DNA of 64,000 nt from Salvia splendens (GCF_004379255.2 NC_056036.1:372001-436000); one strand, 5' to 3'; numbered from the stretch's first letter, positions 45,276 through 55,583 are shown. Numbers and translations are program-made. Notes: generated by a model not told the origin, from the sequence alone.

Positions 45276-46278
45276 ATGGCAACTCAAAGCTTCAACAACG
45301 ATTCCAAACCCTACCTTTCCGTTTTCCGTGGAAGGAAGGCTGCTCGCAGATCCAAGGCACCTTAAGGGATCACAATCAAGAAACCAAACATCTTGCTGCA
45401 GAGTGCAACAAACGACGTCGCTTTCAAGAAACGAAGGGTGCGTTTCCTGAGTGTGTGAGCGTCGAGGAGTACGAGAGCTTGGGGAAGATTAGCTCAGGAT
45501 CCTACGGTGTAGTCTACAAAGTCCAACACAAGAAAACCGGAGAGATCATGGCGATGAAGGAGGAGTTCAGCGGCCTGTCTCCCTCGACAAGGGCCGAAAT
45601 CGATATCCTTAAGTCCCTCGGCCACCCCTCCATTGTGCAATTCAAGGAGGTCGCGCTGGATGAGTACGACGGCGTTTATGTGGTGATGGAGTACTTGGAC
45701 ACTGATCTAAGAAGATACATGTCTCTCAAGGGAGAAGATTGCCTTGCAATGAGCCATGTGAAGAAGCTGATGAAGCAGTTGATCCAAGGTGTCACTTTCT
45801 TCATCGGAACAAGGTCGTGCATAGGGATCTCAAGCCCGCGAATGTGCTCCTGAGCAAAGGGGGGCAGTTGAAAATATGTGATTTTGGGCTGTCGGTTAGG
45901 GTTGAGGATGAGGACGAGGAGGAGGAGGAGTGCAAGGTGGGGACGCCGTGGTATAGGGCGCCCGAGTTGCTTCTTGGGGAGAGGAGGGGTTCGTGCGCGG
46001 TGGATATGTGGGCCGTGGGGTGCATATTCGCGGAGATGGTGCTGAACGAGGTGCTGTTTCGAGGGGGGTCGGAGGAGGATCAGTTGCATGAGATGTATTG
46101 CATTCTTGGCCATCCTAGTGCTAAGAATGTTGAGAGTTCTATTTGTGGTGCAAATTTGATGCTTTCGAGAGATGGATTTGATCTGCTTAAAGGGTTGCTG
46201 TGTTATGATCCAGTGAAGAGGATGACTGCAGAAATGGCTCTCAATCATGTTTGGTTTGAAGATGAAATTACTTCTTGA
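45276..46278 (+). pseudogene. CDK-like protein kinase (CDKF/CDKG-like), frameshifted
   Basis: The kinase domain begins VEEYESLGKISSGSYGVVYK (Gly-rich loop), with the ATP-binding Lys in IMAMKEEF. The frame then breaks near 45803: a single missing base turns the expected [16 protein letters not shown] into FFIGTRS and a stop. The next frame continues with [16 protein letters not shown] (catalytic loop), [21 protein letters not shown] and [12 protein letters not shown], and ends at 46278. Upstream, an ATG at 45276 opens MATQSFNNDSKPYLSV but hits a stop at about 45361, while the other frame carries TKHLAAECNKRRRF into the kinase, so a second shift is likely. About 50 residues after the LGHP motif also look shortened. 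Intronless and doubly broken, it is probably a retained pseudogene copy. Sequencing error remains possible. Confidence 0.8.
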
Positions 46279-46702
46279 TTTTGTTGAGAGTTGGTGAAAC
46301 TTTCATACTTGGTATATATGTATTGTGTTTAATACTTAACTGATTTTGTTGTATGCATCTTCCAACTGAAGTACTGTCACACTATTCCAACTGTGTGTTT
46401 AATCACTACTTTTGATATACTCCATCTTCTTGTTAGAATACAGTATAGTGTATACACATTCATGTATAAACTGTAGTACTGTCACACTAACACTATTTCA
46501 ATTATGTCAGAAAAAGAACAAAGAAAGTGATATATAGTTCTTGAGTATATTTGATAATAGAAGTCAACAGCAATTGCCAAACCTCAAAACAATGAAATCT
46601 TCTTACAAATGAAACAAAGAATTCAGACCCAAACATATCAAAAGGACTTACTGTACAAACTTTAATATGATTCACACTAAATTTAAACAAGATAAGACAA
46701 AG

Positions 46703-47120
46703 TTAGGAGCCTTTGGAACCAAACCAGAGGCAGTTATCCTTGACACCCTCATTTGCATATTCCTTAAACCTATACTCTTCTTGCTTGCCTGAAGAGCTCA
46801 CTCTCCCTTCGCTGTAGCACTGGCTGCACAGGCCCAATTATGGGATACCGGCAGGTACCACAAACGTGGCTGCCATGGCGACTCCTATCTCCGCCCTCGA
46901 GCTTCAAGAGGGTCGACATGATGCCAAAGCCCCATTCTTGATCATCAAACATCGCAAGGAACTCTGTCGAGGAAACCAACGAGTTATCATCACTCTCCCC
47001 GCGAATTTCCAAGATCTCACTTATGCCATGTGTGGGAATGTAGATCCTCCTTAACAGTTTGATATATCTCTGAGCGTCAGATTTCTTGATCTGCGCATTT
47101 CCTTCATTCATGGGGCGCCA
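46703..47120 (-). pseudogene. C-terminal fragment of an EF-hand/ZZ-type zinc-finger-like protein
   Basis: The minus strand encodes RPMNEGNAQIKKSDAQRYIK, then a segment ending SRHGSHVCGTCRYPIIG. After a deletion and frame change it continues with LCSQCYSEGRV and QEEYRFKEYANEG before TAA at 46703-46705. The two CxxC pairs (CGTC, CSQC) look like a zinc finger of a plant family I remember as pairing EF-hands with a ZZ-like finger; that assignment is from memory. The N-terminal part is missing and the finger lacks its middle, so it is a relic. Confidence 0.55.
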
Positions 47121-47124
47121 TAGG

Positions 47125-47746
47125 GGCGATAAAATTACAGTCCGATTAGCCCGTACCCGATTAACCCGCAACCCGTTAGGGCCAGACCCAAAAACCCGAT
47201 GGGCTGGCCCGGAAACCCGATAAAATTTCTATTGTTTTATTTGTTTGACTCTAATTCGACAATTCATTGATTATTTTATAATATAGATTATTGAAAAAAT
47301 AACTTTCTATTTTATATATTAAATATAAAAATTATATATTAAGTTTTTATTAATATAATAATAGATAAATGAATTAGAAACTTCAAATTCACTAAAAATA
47401 TATATATTTAAATTTCTAAACATGCTTTAAAATTTTTGATATTTATGTTTTATTTTGCATAAATCTTATTAGTATTTGATCATATTTATGATTGAATTTA
47501 AGCATATATCTCAAATTTATCATAATTAAATATTTTACATTTTATAAATATAACTAATTTTCACCATTATTTATTGGATTGCTCGCATGTTAATTTTATC
47601 GGTAGCAACTCGATTAACCCGATGGACTAGCCCGAAACCCAAGCTTTTAGGGTTATGGTTGAACTTTTATAACCCGGAAAAATACAACCCGATTAGCCCG
47701 CACCCGATTGACCCGCAACCCGGTGGGCTGGCCCGATTGACATCCT
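47125..47746. mobile_element. Probable non-autonomous DNA transposon with CCGATTAGCCCG-type repeats
   Basis: Left GGGGCGATAAAATTACAGTC and right (inverse) GGATGTCAATCGGGCC ends enclose GC-rich arms built from repeats such as CCCGATTAACCCG and GGGCTGGCCCG, around a very AT-rich centre. This resembles hAT-type MITEs in plants. I could not find a convincing target duplication. It separates two unrelated gene fragments. Confidence 0.5.
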
Positions 47747-47811
47747 TAATCTCACTAGACTGCGGGCCGAGCTCTCTAGACCATCCCGGATCGGAGAAAA
47801 CGTCTGAATTG

Positions 47812-48247
47812 TCATTCTTTTATCTTCCCATCCTTCATCTGCTTCGTCTTCAACCTATTGATAAGACTCTCCAGATCATCTACAAGGTTCCACGTGTCAT
47901 CGAACACAATGCCGTGGTTAGGGGAAGCAGCCCACGCAGTAGTGCGCTGCTTCTTGTGAGGCTCCATCACGACGGAGGAAGACGACGCCGCCTCCTCCGA
48001 AGCTTCGATTTTATCCTCCTCCGACGCCTTCAGCGTCGTCGTAGGTGCGGAGGAGTCCGTCGAAGGTGAGGCCTTTCTCGCCGTCGATGAATTCGCCGTA
48101 GGTGCGGAAAACCTCGTGGAGAATTGCGCTAATCTGTTCGTCGCTGAACTTAACCCTAGGATTCTCCTCCCGGTCCAAGCCCCCGTCTGTGTTCACGTCG
48201 AATTGATGGAATATTCGCTTCACTTTCTCCGATCTGCTCCCTCATGG
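47812..48247 (-). pseudogene. N-terminal fragment of an EF-hand/TPR protein (At1g05150-like)
   Basis: Minus-strand translation gives RGSRSEKVKRIFHQFDVNTD and GGLDREE, then NPRVKFSDEQISAILHEVFR, EFIDGEKGLTFDGLLRTYDD. After a deletion and shift it gives EEAASSSSVVMEPHKKQRTT and AWAASPNHGIVFDDTWNLVD, and stops at 47812-47814. This order matches the start of plant TPR-repeat proteins with an N-terminal EF-hand, such as Arabidopsis At1g05150. The MAALVVAV piece of the EF-hand and the whole TPR array are missing and the start codon is lost. Intron-free layout fits a processed or captured fragment. Confidence 0.75.
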
Positions 48248-48356
48248 CTCGATCTCGCCCCCAATTTCTGGATATTCAATTGGGGATTCAAATTGAGAAC
48301 GAAGGGTGCCAAAATCAGGGATTGAATTGAGATAGGGCTTTATGCGAAGAGTTTAA

Positions 48357-50182
48357 GAGCATCCACAACTGTGCTCTTGCAAGCGGCATGGTTGTGGGCC
48401 CGAGCGGTACTATTCATGCCTGCTCTCTGGCAAGAGCACAACACCCACAACTGTGCTCTTCCGCAAGGACGAGCACAATTAATATAAAATTCAATTAAAC
48501 AAAAACATTTCCATAATATTAAAATCCATTTAAAAACCACAATAAATATTACAAATTACAAATAAAATTAAAAAATACATAATTAAAATCCTAAAAATTA
48601 AAAATTACATAATTAAACTTCTTAAAATTAAAAATTACATAATTAAAATCCTAAAAATTAAAAATTACATAATTAAACTCCTAATAAGACTACGCATCCG
48701 GCGGGATCAACCCCAATTGTTTTTGGAGACCTTTTATCATGGTCTCGTGTGTTTCAAGTTGCGTGGGGGTCATAGATGACCTATCGGCCATATTGAGTTG
48801 GCTTAAGAGCATCCACAGCGAGTTGTTCGGGGGTGGAGGTGGCACATAGGGAGCGGGAGCGGCTTCGGGAGTGGCTTCGGGAGTCGAGCCGCGACGACGG
48901 TTGGCCGCCGCCTTCTTCCTTCCCTGGGGGCGGCGTTGGGAACCGCTCGGTCCGGCGTCGGGGCTACCCAAGTTAGCTCCGGCGAGTTGGCTAGCCACTT
49001 CTTCCGAGCCGGGGTCGGATAGGGCTACCGACCTTGATCGTTTGGAGGAGCCGCTAGAGGAGGATGTTATGCCTCCCTTATACTTCGGGTGCGTCCGCGT
49101 CTCCTGCCAAACGTTAAGATATTTGAACGACTTACCGTTCATGGATTGGTAGGTGCTCAGCGCGGCGGTGATGATGTCGACCTCGCTTCGGCCGCTCCCG
49201 GCATTCCGGGACTCCTGGATGAAATAGCCGTTGAACTTGCCAATTTCTTCGTTGGCTCGGCCGATGCAGTTGCGCACCATACTCTCGTTGCGCTCGATCG
49301 TTCCCGGCGGCCGGTTTGCATTGTACCGGCTAGAGACGCGCCACCAAAAGTGATTGCCGGATTGGTTCGTTCCAACCACCGCATCTTCGGAGATTTCCAA
49401 GTACGCCTTGAACAATCTTTCCATCTCCGCCGGTGAGTACGGTGTGCGGACACCTGCGCGAGATGGAGGAGTCGGCATTTGGGAAGGGGCGCGAGGCCTA
49501 GGCTCCGGTGTCCACCCGTAGCGCCCTTCGGAGGCACCTTGGTCGTCGATTGGGTATGGACGGTAGCCACCCGGAACGGCCGAATCTTGGATTTGAGGAG
49601 GGGCCGAATATTCCGTTTCCGGACTAGGAAACGGTTGTGAACCGAACCATTCGGGGTTCCAACCGTGGGAGCCCGAAGGGTTATCGTCTTGGCCGGACAT
49701 AGTGATGTTGTAGGGTATGAGAGAATGAAGATGAAAATGGATATGAGAGAATGGAGATGAGAATGGATATTGGAGAATGATGATGAGAGTTGTGTAGTTT
49801 GATGTGAATTTTTGGGGTGAAATTGGGGGTATTTATAGATGAAAGTGTGTATTTTTTGGGTAAAAAAAATGAAAAAAAAATGAAAAATGTGTAAAAAACG
49901 GTTATAAACGGATATATTTTTTTGGGGAAGTGATTTTTTTTTATTTTTTATCGGTTTTTTTAATAAAAAACCGATTTTTTAAAAAAATAAAATAAAAAAT
50001 GTTTAAATGCAACGGCTACGCTGTTGACGAATGGGAGCGCGCCACGTGTGCGTCCGCTGGCACGGACGTGCTCGATACATCGAGCAGCGCCGTGCCAGCG
50101 GCGCGAGCGCAGCGGCCGCGGATGGCGTCCGTGCCAGCGGCGCGGACGGCGGTGACGACGGACGCCACCGCTGCGCATGCTC
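48357..50182 (-). mobile_element. PIF/Harbinger element carrying only an intact ORF1
   Basis: Ends GAGCATCCACAACTG (left) and (inverse) GAGCATGCGCAGCGGTGG are flanked by TAA (48354-48356, 50183-50185). The 1826-base element has one uninterrupted ORF1 on the minus strand, with a leader containing ATCTATAAATACCCCC (minus sense) and a 3' flank of repeated TTAATTATGTAATTTTTAAT. Both flanks and both ends match the transposase-only element at 36209-38258: bases 50040-50113 are identical to 36278-36351 in inverse orientation. The two look like one element body with exchanged genes. Confidence 0.95.
48690..49700 (-). CDS. Harbinger ORF1 protein, Myb/SANT-like, intact
   Basis: An open frame of 336 codons starts MSGQDDNPSGSHGWNPEWFG and ends KQLGLIPPDA. 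The N-terminal third is Pro/Gly-rich. Residues about 90-180 form the Myb/SANT-like helical domain (YSPAEMERLFKAYLEISEDA, HFWWRVSSRYNANR, GTIERNESMVRNC), followed by STYQSMNGKSFKYLNVWQE. A Ser-rich, basic segment (SKRSRSV, RRPQGRKKAAANRRR) may be a nuclear localisation signal. In rice Ping/Pong such an ORF1 binds DNA and is required with the transposase for excision. Here no transposase is on the same element. Databases often call such proteins glutathione transferase T3-like. The absence of stops or frameshifts suggests recent or ongoing function. Confidence 0.9.
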   Translation of the reverse strand: MSGQDDNPSGSHGWNPEWFGSQPFPSPETEYSAPPQIQDSAVPGGYRPYPIDDQGASEGRYGWTPEPRPRAPSQMPTPPSRAGVRTPYSPAEMERLFKAYLEISEDAVVGTNQSGNHFWWRVSSRYNANRPPGTIERNESMVRNCIGRANEEIGKFNGYFIQESRNAGSGRSEVDIITAALSTYQSMNGKSFKYLNVWQETRTHPKYKGGITSSSSGSSKRSRSVALSDPGSEEVASQLAGANLGSPDAGPSGSQRRPQGRKKAAANRRRGSTPEATPEAAPAPYVPPPPPNNSLWMLLSQLNMADRSSMTPTQLETHETMIKGLQKQLGLIPPDA

Positions 50183-50185
50183 TAA

Positions 50186-50819
50186 TGAGCTGGAACAGAA
50201 TATATTGCTCCTAAATCAATCAGCTCACAATGAAATCTATTTGAGGATGGATGAGAGAGAGTGTATCTCTGCAACTGTAATGTTGGTTGGAAGAATTTGT
50301 GTAAAATCAATTTTCATTTTTTCCCTTTTATTTTTTTATTAGAACGGAATACTATTTCTTTTCAGCTGGAGACAGATAACTGGTGAATTAATTTGTTTAC
50401 TCGGTCTATTGCGGGGTTAATGAATGATGGGTGTCATTATTGGCATAATAATACAAATATTCTTGTATGTCAATTAAAGTTTTTAAAACATAGTAGTAAT
50501 TGTTACTCCTACATCATCCTATTGGTATGGAATGAAATTAATCGAATTGTAGTTCATTTTGAGATCCTTTAAACTTTTCCCTTAGAATGGCTGTTAGATC
50601 AAAAGTAATGGTTTTAGAATTACTCCTAAAATTTAACATAGGTAGTGGTGTAAGAAACAGAATATGAAATTTCTAAGAATTAAAAACCATTTTACACAGG
50701 ATAAAATATTTGTTTGAGCTTGAAAATCAAATTTAGCACCAATATTCACACCTAATGCATAGATACTTTGGTTGATTAATGGTCTTATCCTTATATATAG
50801 TCCCCATATCTAACTTTAC
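50186..50819. other. Intergenic spacer between two ORF1 elements
   Basis: AT-rich, with no gene and no clear repeat. It separates the Harbinger element ending at 50182 from the one starting at 50823. Confidence 0.55.
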
Positions 50820-51148
50820 TAAGGCCATCCACAACGCTGTCTCTATACCGTCTCTTAAACCGTCTCTTAACTACTATTTGAGCACTATTTGAGGGCCCCA
50901 CTGTCCTTTTTTCCTCCATCTCTTAACTAAGAGACGGAACCTGCAACGCTCCGTCTCTTAACCGTCTCTATACCGTCTCTTAATTACTATTCATTCAATT
51001 TAATTTATAATTTTTTTTAAAACCCAATTCAATTTAAACAAACACACTTTATTAAAATTAAAACAAAAAAAAAACACACAAAAAAAAAATTTAAAAAAAA
51101 CACAAAATAAAAAAACACACAAAATAAAAAAAAAACTAATCTGAAGGG

Positions 51149-52318
51149 CTAATCATCCTCCGGAGGCGGTCGAGGTTGAGGGGGAGTCGGAAGGCCAAGT
51201 TGTGCTGCCATATGCACAATTCCGTTCCACCAGGCCGCGAATTGGGAGTGCGAGAAGCGGGAAGTGTCCGCCATTGTGGCGTACCATAAGTGTGTCCGAG
51301 CCTCCTCGCGAGCCCGATCCTGAGGCCGACTGGCTTGATTCGCCTCGGCCCTTCCTTGCTCTAGCCGCTTTCGCCGCCTTCGTCCCTTGCGGCCGACGGC
51401 GCCCACTCGCGGATCCTCCTGCAGCGCCGACTGTACCCGCAAACTCCTGGGATTCAGCATCATGTTGGCTGATGCCTTCAGCAGTGTCACCACTAGACGC
51501 ACCAGCACTAGACGAGTATAGGCCACTCGCCGTATGCTTCGTGCGCTTCGAGGTTGAGCCCGAGCTGGAGCGGAAACCGCCGGCCCATCGTTCCTCGTCC
51601 TTGACGGCGCGCCAAACATCAACAAATCTGAATTGATGTCCCTCGTCCTGGTAGTAGGCGCGCAAAGCGGACGTCAAAATATCGGTGGCCGTGGCGCCGC
51701 TTTGGTAGCGCGCCTCTTCCGCCGAGTAGATGCCGCAGAATTTTTTGACCTGTCGGTCGACTCGGTCAAAGTGACAGCGGATCATTTTAACTGTGCGCTT
51801 GCGGGAGCGGTTCGGCTTTATTTGGTGGTAGACCTCGACAACCTTTTCCCATAAACACTTCCGGGTTTGTTGATTCCCGACGATGGGATCGTACGAGACC
51901 GTGATCCAGGCGTTGTACACCGCCATCGTTTCGAGGTTGTTGTACGGATGTCGGCCAAGATCCTCTTCCTCTTCTTCCTCCTCGTCCTCGCCCGTCTGGG
52001 GTTGTACACTGCCTCGGCCACCTCCACCGCCTCGCCCACTTCCACCGCCTCGGCCTACTCCCGGCGTGGGATCAACTGGAAAATCCTCTCGGATCTGGGA
52101 TAATCCCTGCGAAAACCGTGGGACGTTGGGACGAACATATGCATCAAGGTCAAAATTGGGTGGTTGGTACCCCCCGGCGTCGCCGAACCCTGGGTCCCCG
52201 GCGTTGACGAACCTCCACCGCCCAATGTGTTGATCATGTTCTCCCAATCGCCGAATGAGTTGAGATCCCACCCGCCGGAGCCGGAGCCGCCATAGTTGCC
52301 CTCGCCGTCGCCGGACAT
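51149..52318 (-). pseudogene. Harbinger ORF1, Myb/SANT-like protein, frameshifted
   Basis: The start at 52318 opens MSGDGEGNYGGSGSGGWDLN. A shift near 52190 moves into the long frame containing FDLDAYVRPNVPRFSQGLSQ, an acidic run (DEEEEEEEDL) and the SANT-like helices (NNLETMAVYNAWITVSYDPI, RKCLWEKVVEVYHQIKPN, RTVKMIRCHFDRVDRQVKKF). A second shift near 51300 leads to the C-terminus FAAWWNGIVHMAAQLGLP and PPPEDD. About 390 codons in all. The helical domain is intact, but the two indels probably inactivate this copy. It is the ORF1 counterpart to the transposase at 42613-43869, judging from shared element ends. Confidence 0.85.
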
Positions 52319-52561
52319 CTTGAGTTGGGTTATGAAAATTTCAGCGAAAATTTGAGAGAAAATTTAGATGATAGGAAGAATAGATGTGTAGTTGTGTGTA
52401 AATGAGGATGGGTTTAGGAGTATTTATAGAGTAAAAAATTTAATAAAAAACAAAAAAAATATAAAACAAAAAAACGGTAATAATACCGTTACAAAAAATT
52501 TTTTTTTTATTTAAATTCGATTTTTTTTTTAAAAAAAATATTTATTGCGTCAGCACGTGAC

Positions 52562-52593
52562 GACGCCCACTCGCGGGCCGGCGAGTGGGCGTC
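52562..52593. other. Sub-terminal hairpin of the Harbinger element
   Basis: GACGCCCACTCGC and GCGAGTGGGCGTC are inverted repeats around GGGCC-like bases. It is the same structure as at 42361-42392 in the partner element. Many further GAGACGAGAC-type palindromes follow toward the element end. Confidence 0.8.
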
Positions 52594-52776
52594 ACGCACG
52601 ACGCTGGGCTGCGCCACGTAGCCTAGGCGCGTGGCGAGACAGCTCGTCTCGTGGCTCGCCGAGGCGAGACGCGCGACGAGACGGGACGAGATGGAGGCTG
52701 CAACGCGTCTCGCCGGGGTCTCGTCTCGCTGAGACGAGACGCGAGACGCCGGCGAGACCCGTTGTGGATGGTCTAA

Positions 52777-53720
52777 ACTTTAGGATGTGTCACATGTAAA
52801 TATAATAGTGGTAGGTAGATTCGATTTCACTTTTTCATCCACTTTTTCCTATTTCTCATGTGCAATTTAAGTGTAATAAAACAGTTCAACTTCCTTTGGG
52901 GTGAATTTTTCTTCTATATGGTTATATCCATTTTACTTTAATTCATTGCATCCTCATCGTTGATACTCATTGAGATTATAAGCATTTTTTCTGTCCAATA
53001 ATCCAATTGAACTTTCGTTATATGGTACTACTTAAATGAACTATTGTAATTTTGTTTTATTCAATTCTTCCATTAATATTCCCTCCATTCGCCATTAATG
53101 TCCCGTATTTCTTATTTGTTGTCGACCATTAATATCTTATTTAACTTTCATTGAACTCATATTCCTCTAACTTAGCTCGTATATATGGAACATCTTTTCC
53201 CAGGGGAAGGGAGTAATTAGTTGAAGAGTAAAAAGAAGTTAGTTTTGGACCATTTTTTAGAACATTAGACATTCTTACTTTCATAAATACTCACACATCT
53301 CCTGTTTGTGTGTGTTAACCCCAATAAAACAGATCAAACTAATAAGCACTACAACTCATGAAAACATTAAGTCTAGTAGCAAAGATGAGCATTCATGGTT
53401 GTGTTAATGCATAGCTAATCAAATATAAGAAACAAGAATTAATGCATAGAAACAAGAATCAAATATGGTTTCTTCCAAAATACACCAACATCAAAGTATT
53501 GAACAACTTTATTCCCAGAAAAATAAACTCATCTACATCCTACCAACTTAACATGTCAACCCTCGAATTCAATGGCCAAGCACTTCAACGTGCACGAAAG
53601 AAAATTTGAGACTCAGTAGCCATGGCCAAACTACCATGCCAAACAGGGATAACATACTTATAATTCTTAACTTAAGGAAAGAATAGCAACTTGCACAAGC
53701 CGAGATCGAGATTTAGTCGT
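52777..53720. other. Intergenic, 3' flank of the V-ATPase gene
   Basis: No gene is seen. The right end should hold the 3' untranslated region of the proteolipid gene. A weak Stowaway-like pair (CTCCATTCGCC near 53090, GGGAAGGGAG near 53205) is too degraded to call. Confidence 0.5.
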
Positions 53721-55062
53721 CTAATCCGCTCTAGACTGACCAGCACGAGATGAGAGAATGATGCCAACAATGAGACCATAGAGAGCCAAGGCTTCAGCGA
53801 AAATGAGGATAAGAATCATTCCGACAAAGAGCTTGGGTTGTTGTGCATTGGCTCTGTCATTGTACAAAATAGTGGAATGTGAATAGCAGTGTAGTCTCAT
53901 AAAAACAATATGCATAAAAAGAAAACACAAAGATTATCACTTCTAGTTGATGAATGCAGTTAAGATCAAATGCCACGTTTTGACTGAGAATGAAAATGGC
54001 CAAAGGTGCACTAAACAAGAGAACTATCTGGTCAATTTCCCCATATAGCCACACCCCAGATCCTCCTCATACTTAACCAGTTCACCTTGAAGCTAAACTT
54101 TAGTAACATAACATCTAGGCAATGTAAGAGGTTTATCCCACTCTCATCAATTCGATGTGATAACAAAGCAAACTAGTAATAACCTTGAAAACCAGAACAA
54201 GAACCTTAATGCAAGAGGTTTCATTCACTAGTATAATATTGAAGCTTAGCCTTTAGTAGCATAACATCTAGGCAATGTAATTCGAAAGTTATAGAAATAC
54301 TTTTAAAGCTTGTCCCACTCTCATTCATTCTATGTGAAAACAAGAACAAGAACCTTAATGCAAGAGGTAATAGGTTCATTCACTAGTATAATACTGAAGC
54401 TAGCCTTTAGTAGCATAAATCCCTCAGATTTACAAATTATACACACGCAGAAAATGTCAAACAGTCGATTATATGAAACTAAGCAAACGATCAATAAACC
54501 AATCACGGAGAGTAAACTAGCAATACCACAACTAAGAAATTACTACTATTACGTAATCCAGATGACGAAAGAGAAACAAAAAATTAGAAATTTATTAGGA
54601 TTAGAAATAACCTAACACCAGCATCACCAACGATTCCGATGGCCATACCGGCGGCAAGGCCGGCGAGACCGCAAGCAAGTCCAGAAGAGAGGTGAGCGTA
54701 GCCATCAAACAAGTAGTAAGACTTGGCCTTAGGGTTAATACCGGTGCTAATGATGACAGCAATAATCAAACCATAAATCCCCAAAACACCAGCCATAACC
54801 ACCGGAACAATAGACTTCATCACCAGCTCCGGCCTCATCACACCCATCGACGCCACTCCGACGCCGCTCTTGGCGGTTCCGTACGCCGCTCCCATACCTA
54901 ATCAGAAACAAATTCAGAGCAGCGATAGGTTTAGATCTGAAATTGAAGGGCGGATGCGATCCGTGGATCAAAAGAGAGCTTACAGGAGAAGACTAGAGCG
55001 GCGGCAGCGCCGAGGAAGCCGAAGAACGGTGCCGTTTCATCGCCGCTGAAGGTAGACGACAT
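53721..55062 (-). CDS. V-type proton ATPase 16-kDa proteolipid, subunit c
   Basis: Three minus-strand exons, 55062-54984, 54897-54612 and 53853-53721, join at GT-AG sites in phase to give 165 aa, the exact size of plant VHA-c. The sequence runs [20 protein letters not shown] through four transmembrane helices. Helix 4 holds the essential proton-binding glutamate E142 in [18 protein letters not shown]. The protein ends [10 protein letters not shown]. It forms the rotating c-ring of the membrane Vo sector, pumping protons into vacuoles, Golgi and trans-Golgi compartments and energising secondary transport. It is almost invariant among plants, and no residue looks unusual. Intron 2 (about 760 bases) contains an imperfect internal duplication. 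The gene is expected to be broadly expressed and one of several paralogues. Confidence 0.98.
54104..54418. repeat. Imperfect duplication within VHA-c intron 2
   Basis: Blocks including CATAACATCTAGGCAATGTA, CAAGAACCTTAATGCAAGAG and CATTCACTAGTATAATA each occur twice, about 130-170 bases apart, in the second intron. The arrangement indicates a local segmental duplication with small indels. No effect on splicing is evident. Confidence 0.8.
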
Positions 55063-55317
55063 GATGGATCGGTTTGGATTAGCGCAGAGATTGGATCTGA
55101 GATGATCTTCGGATTGATGAATGAAGCTAAAGTTTAGAGCTTGATTATTAGTATTATATGCTTCTATCTGATTGCTTGGGTTGCGAGTGGAGGACCTCGA
55201 CTCAATCCGTATTTTAAATTACCCTTTTACCCCTTCTCTTATTTCATATTAATGGATGCATTTCTTTCCGCCATTTAGATTAAGAAAAAGATGTGTTATG
55301 TACTAAATAAACAGCTA

Positions 55318-55517
55318 CTCCCTCCGTCCCACAATAATTGTCACTCTTTTCTATTTAGGTCCTGCATTCTACTAACTCACTTCACTCACATTTTATTATA
55401 AAATCAATATAAAAAAATGGGTCACACATTCCACTTACTTTTCCAACCAACTTTTCTTTACATTTCTTTAAACTCTTGTCCACTATAAGAGTGACAATTA
55501 TTATGGGACCGAGTGAG
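55318..55517. mobile_element. Stowaway-like MITE
   Basis: A 200-base element with long inverted repeats, CTCCCTCCGTCCCACAATAA and the inverse TTATTATGGGACCGAGTGAG, flanked by TA on both sides. It lies about 250 bases upstream of the V-ATPase subunit c start codon. Confidence 0.9.
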
Positions 55518-55583
55518 TAATAAAATAGGAGAGATTAAAAAGTAGAGAGAATAAAGTAAGAGTAAGAAAATATGTTATTCCTA

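Larger units (their letters stand above)
50823..52773 (-). mobile_element. PIF/Harbinger element carrying only ORF1 (GACCATCC family)
   Basis: Ends GGCCATCCACAACGC and (inverse) GACCATCCACAACGG are flanked by TAA (50820-50822, 52774-52776). The 1951-base element has a minus-strand ORF1 with two frame disruptions and no transposase. Its left end from 50823 to about 50960 matches the right end of the transposase-only element at 42169-44178 nearly base for base, and both share the sub-terminal GACGCCCACTCGC hairpin (52562-52593 here). Confidence 0.95.
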
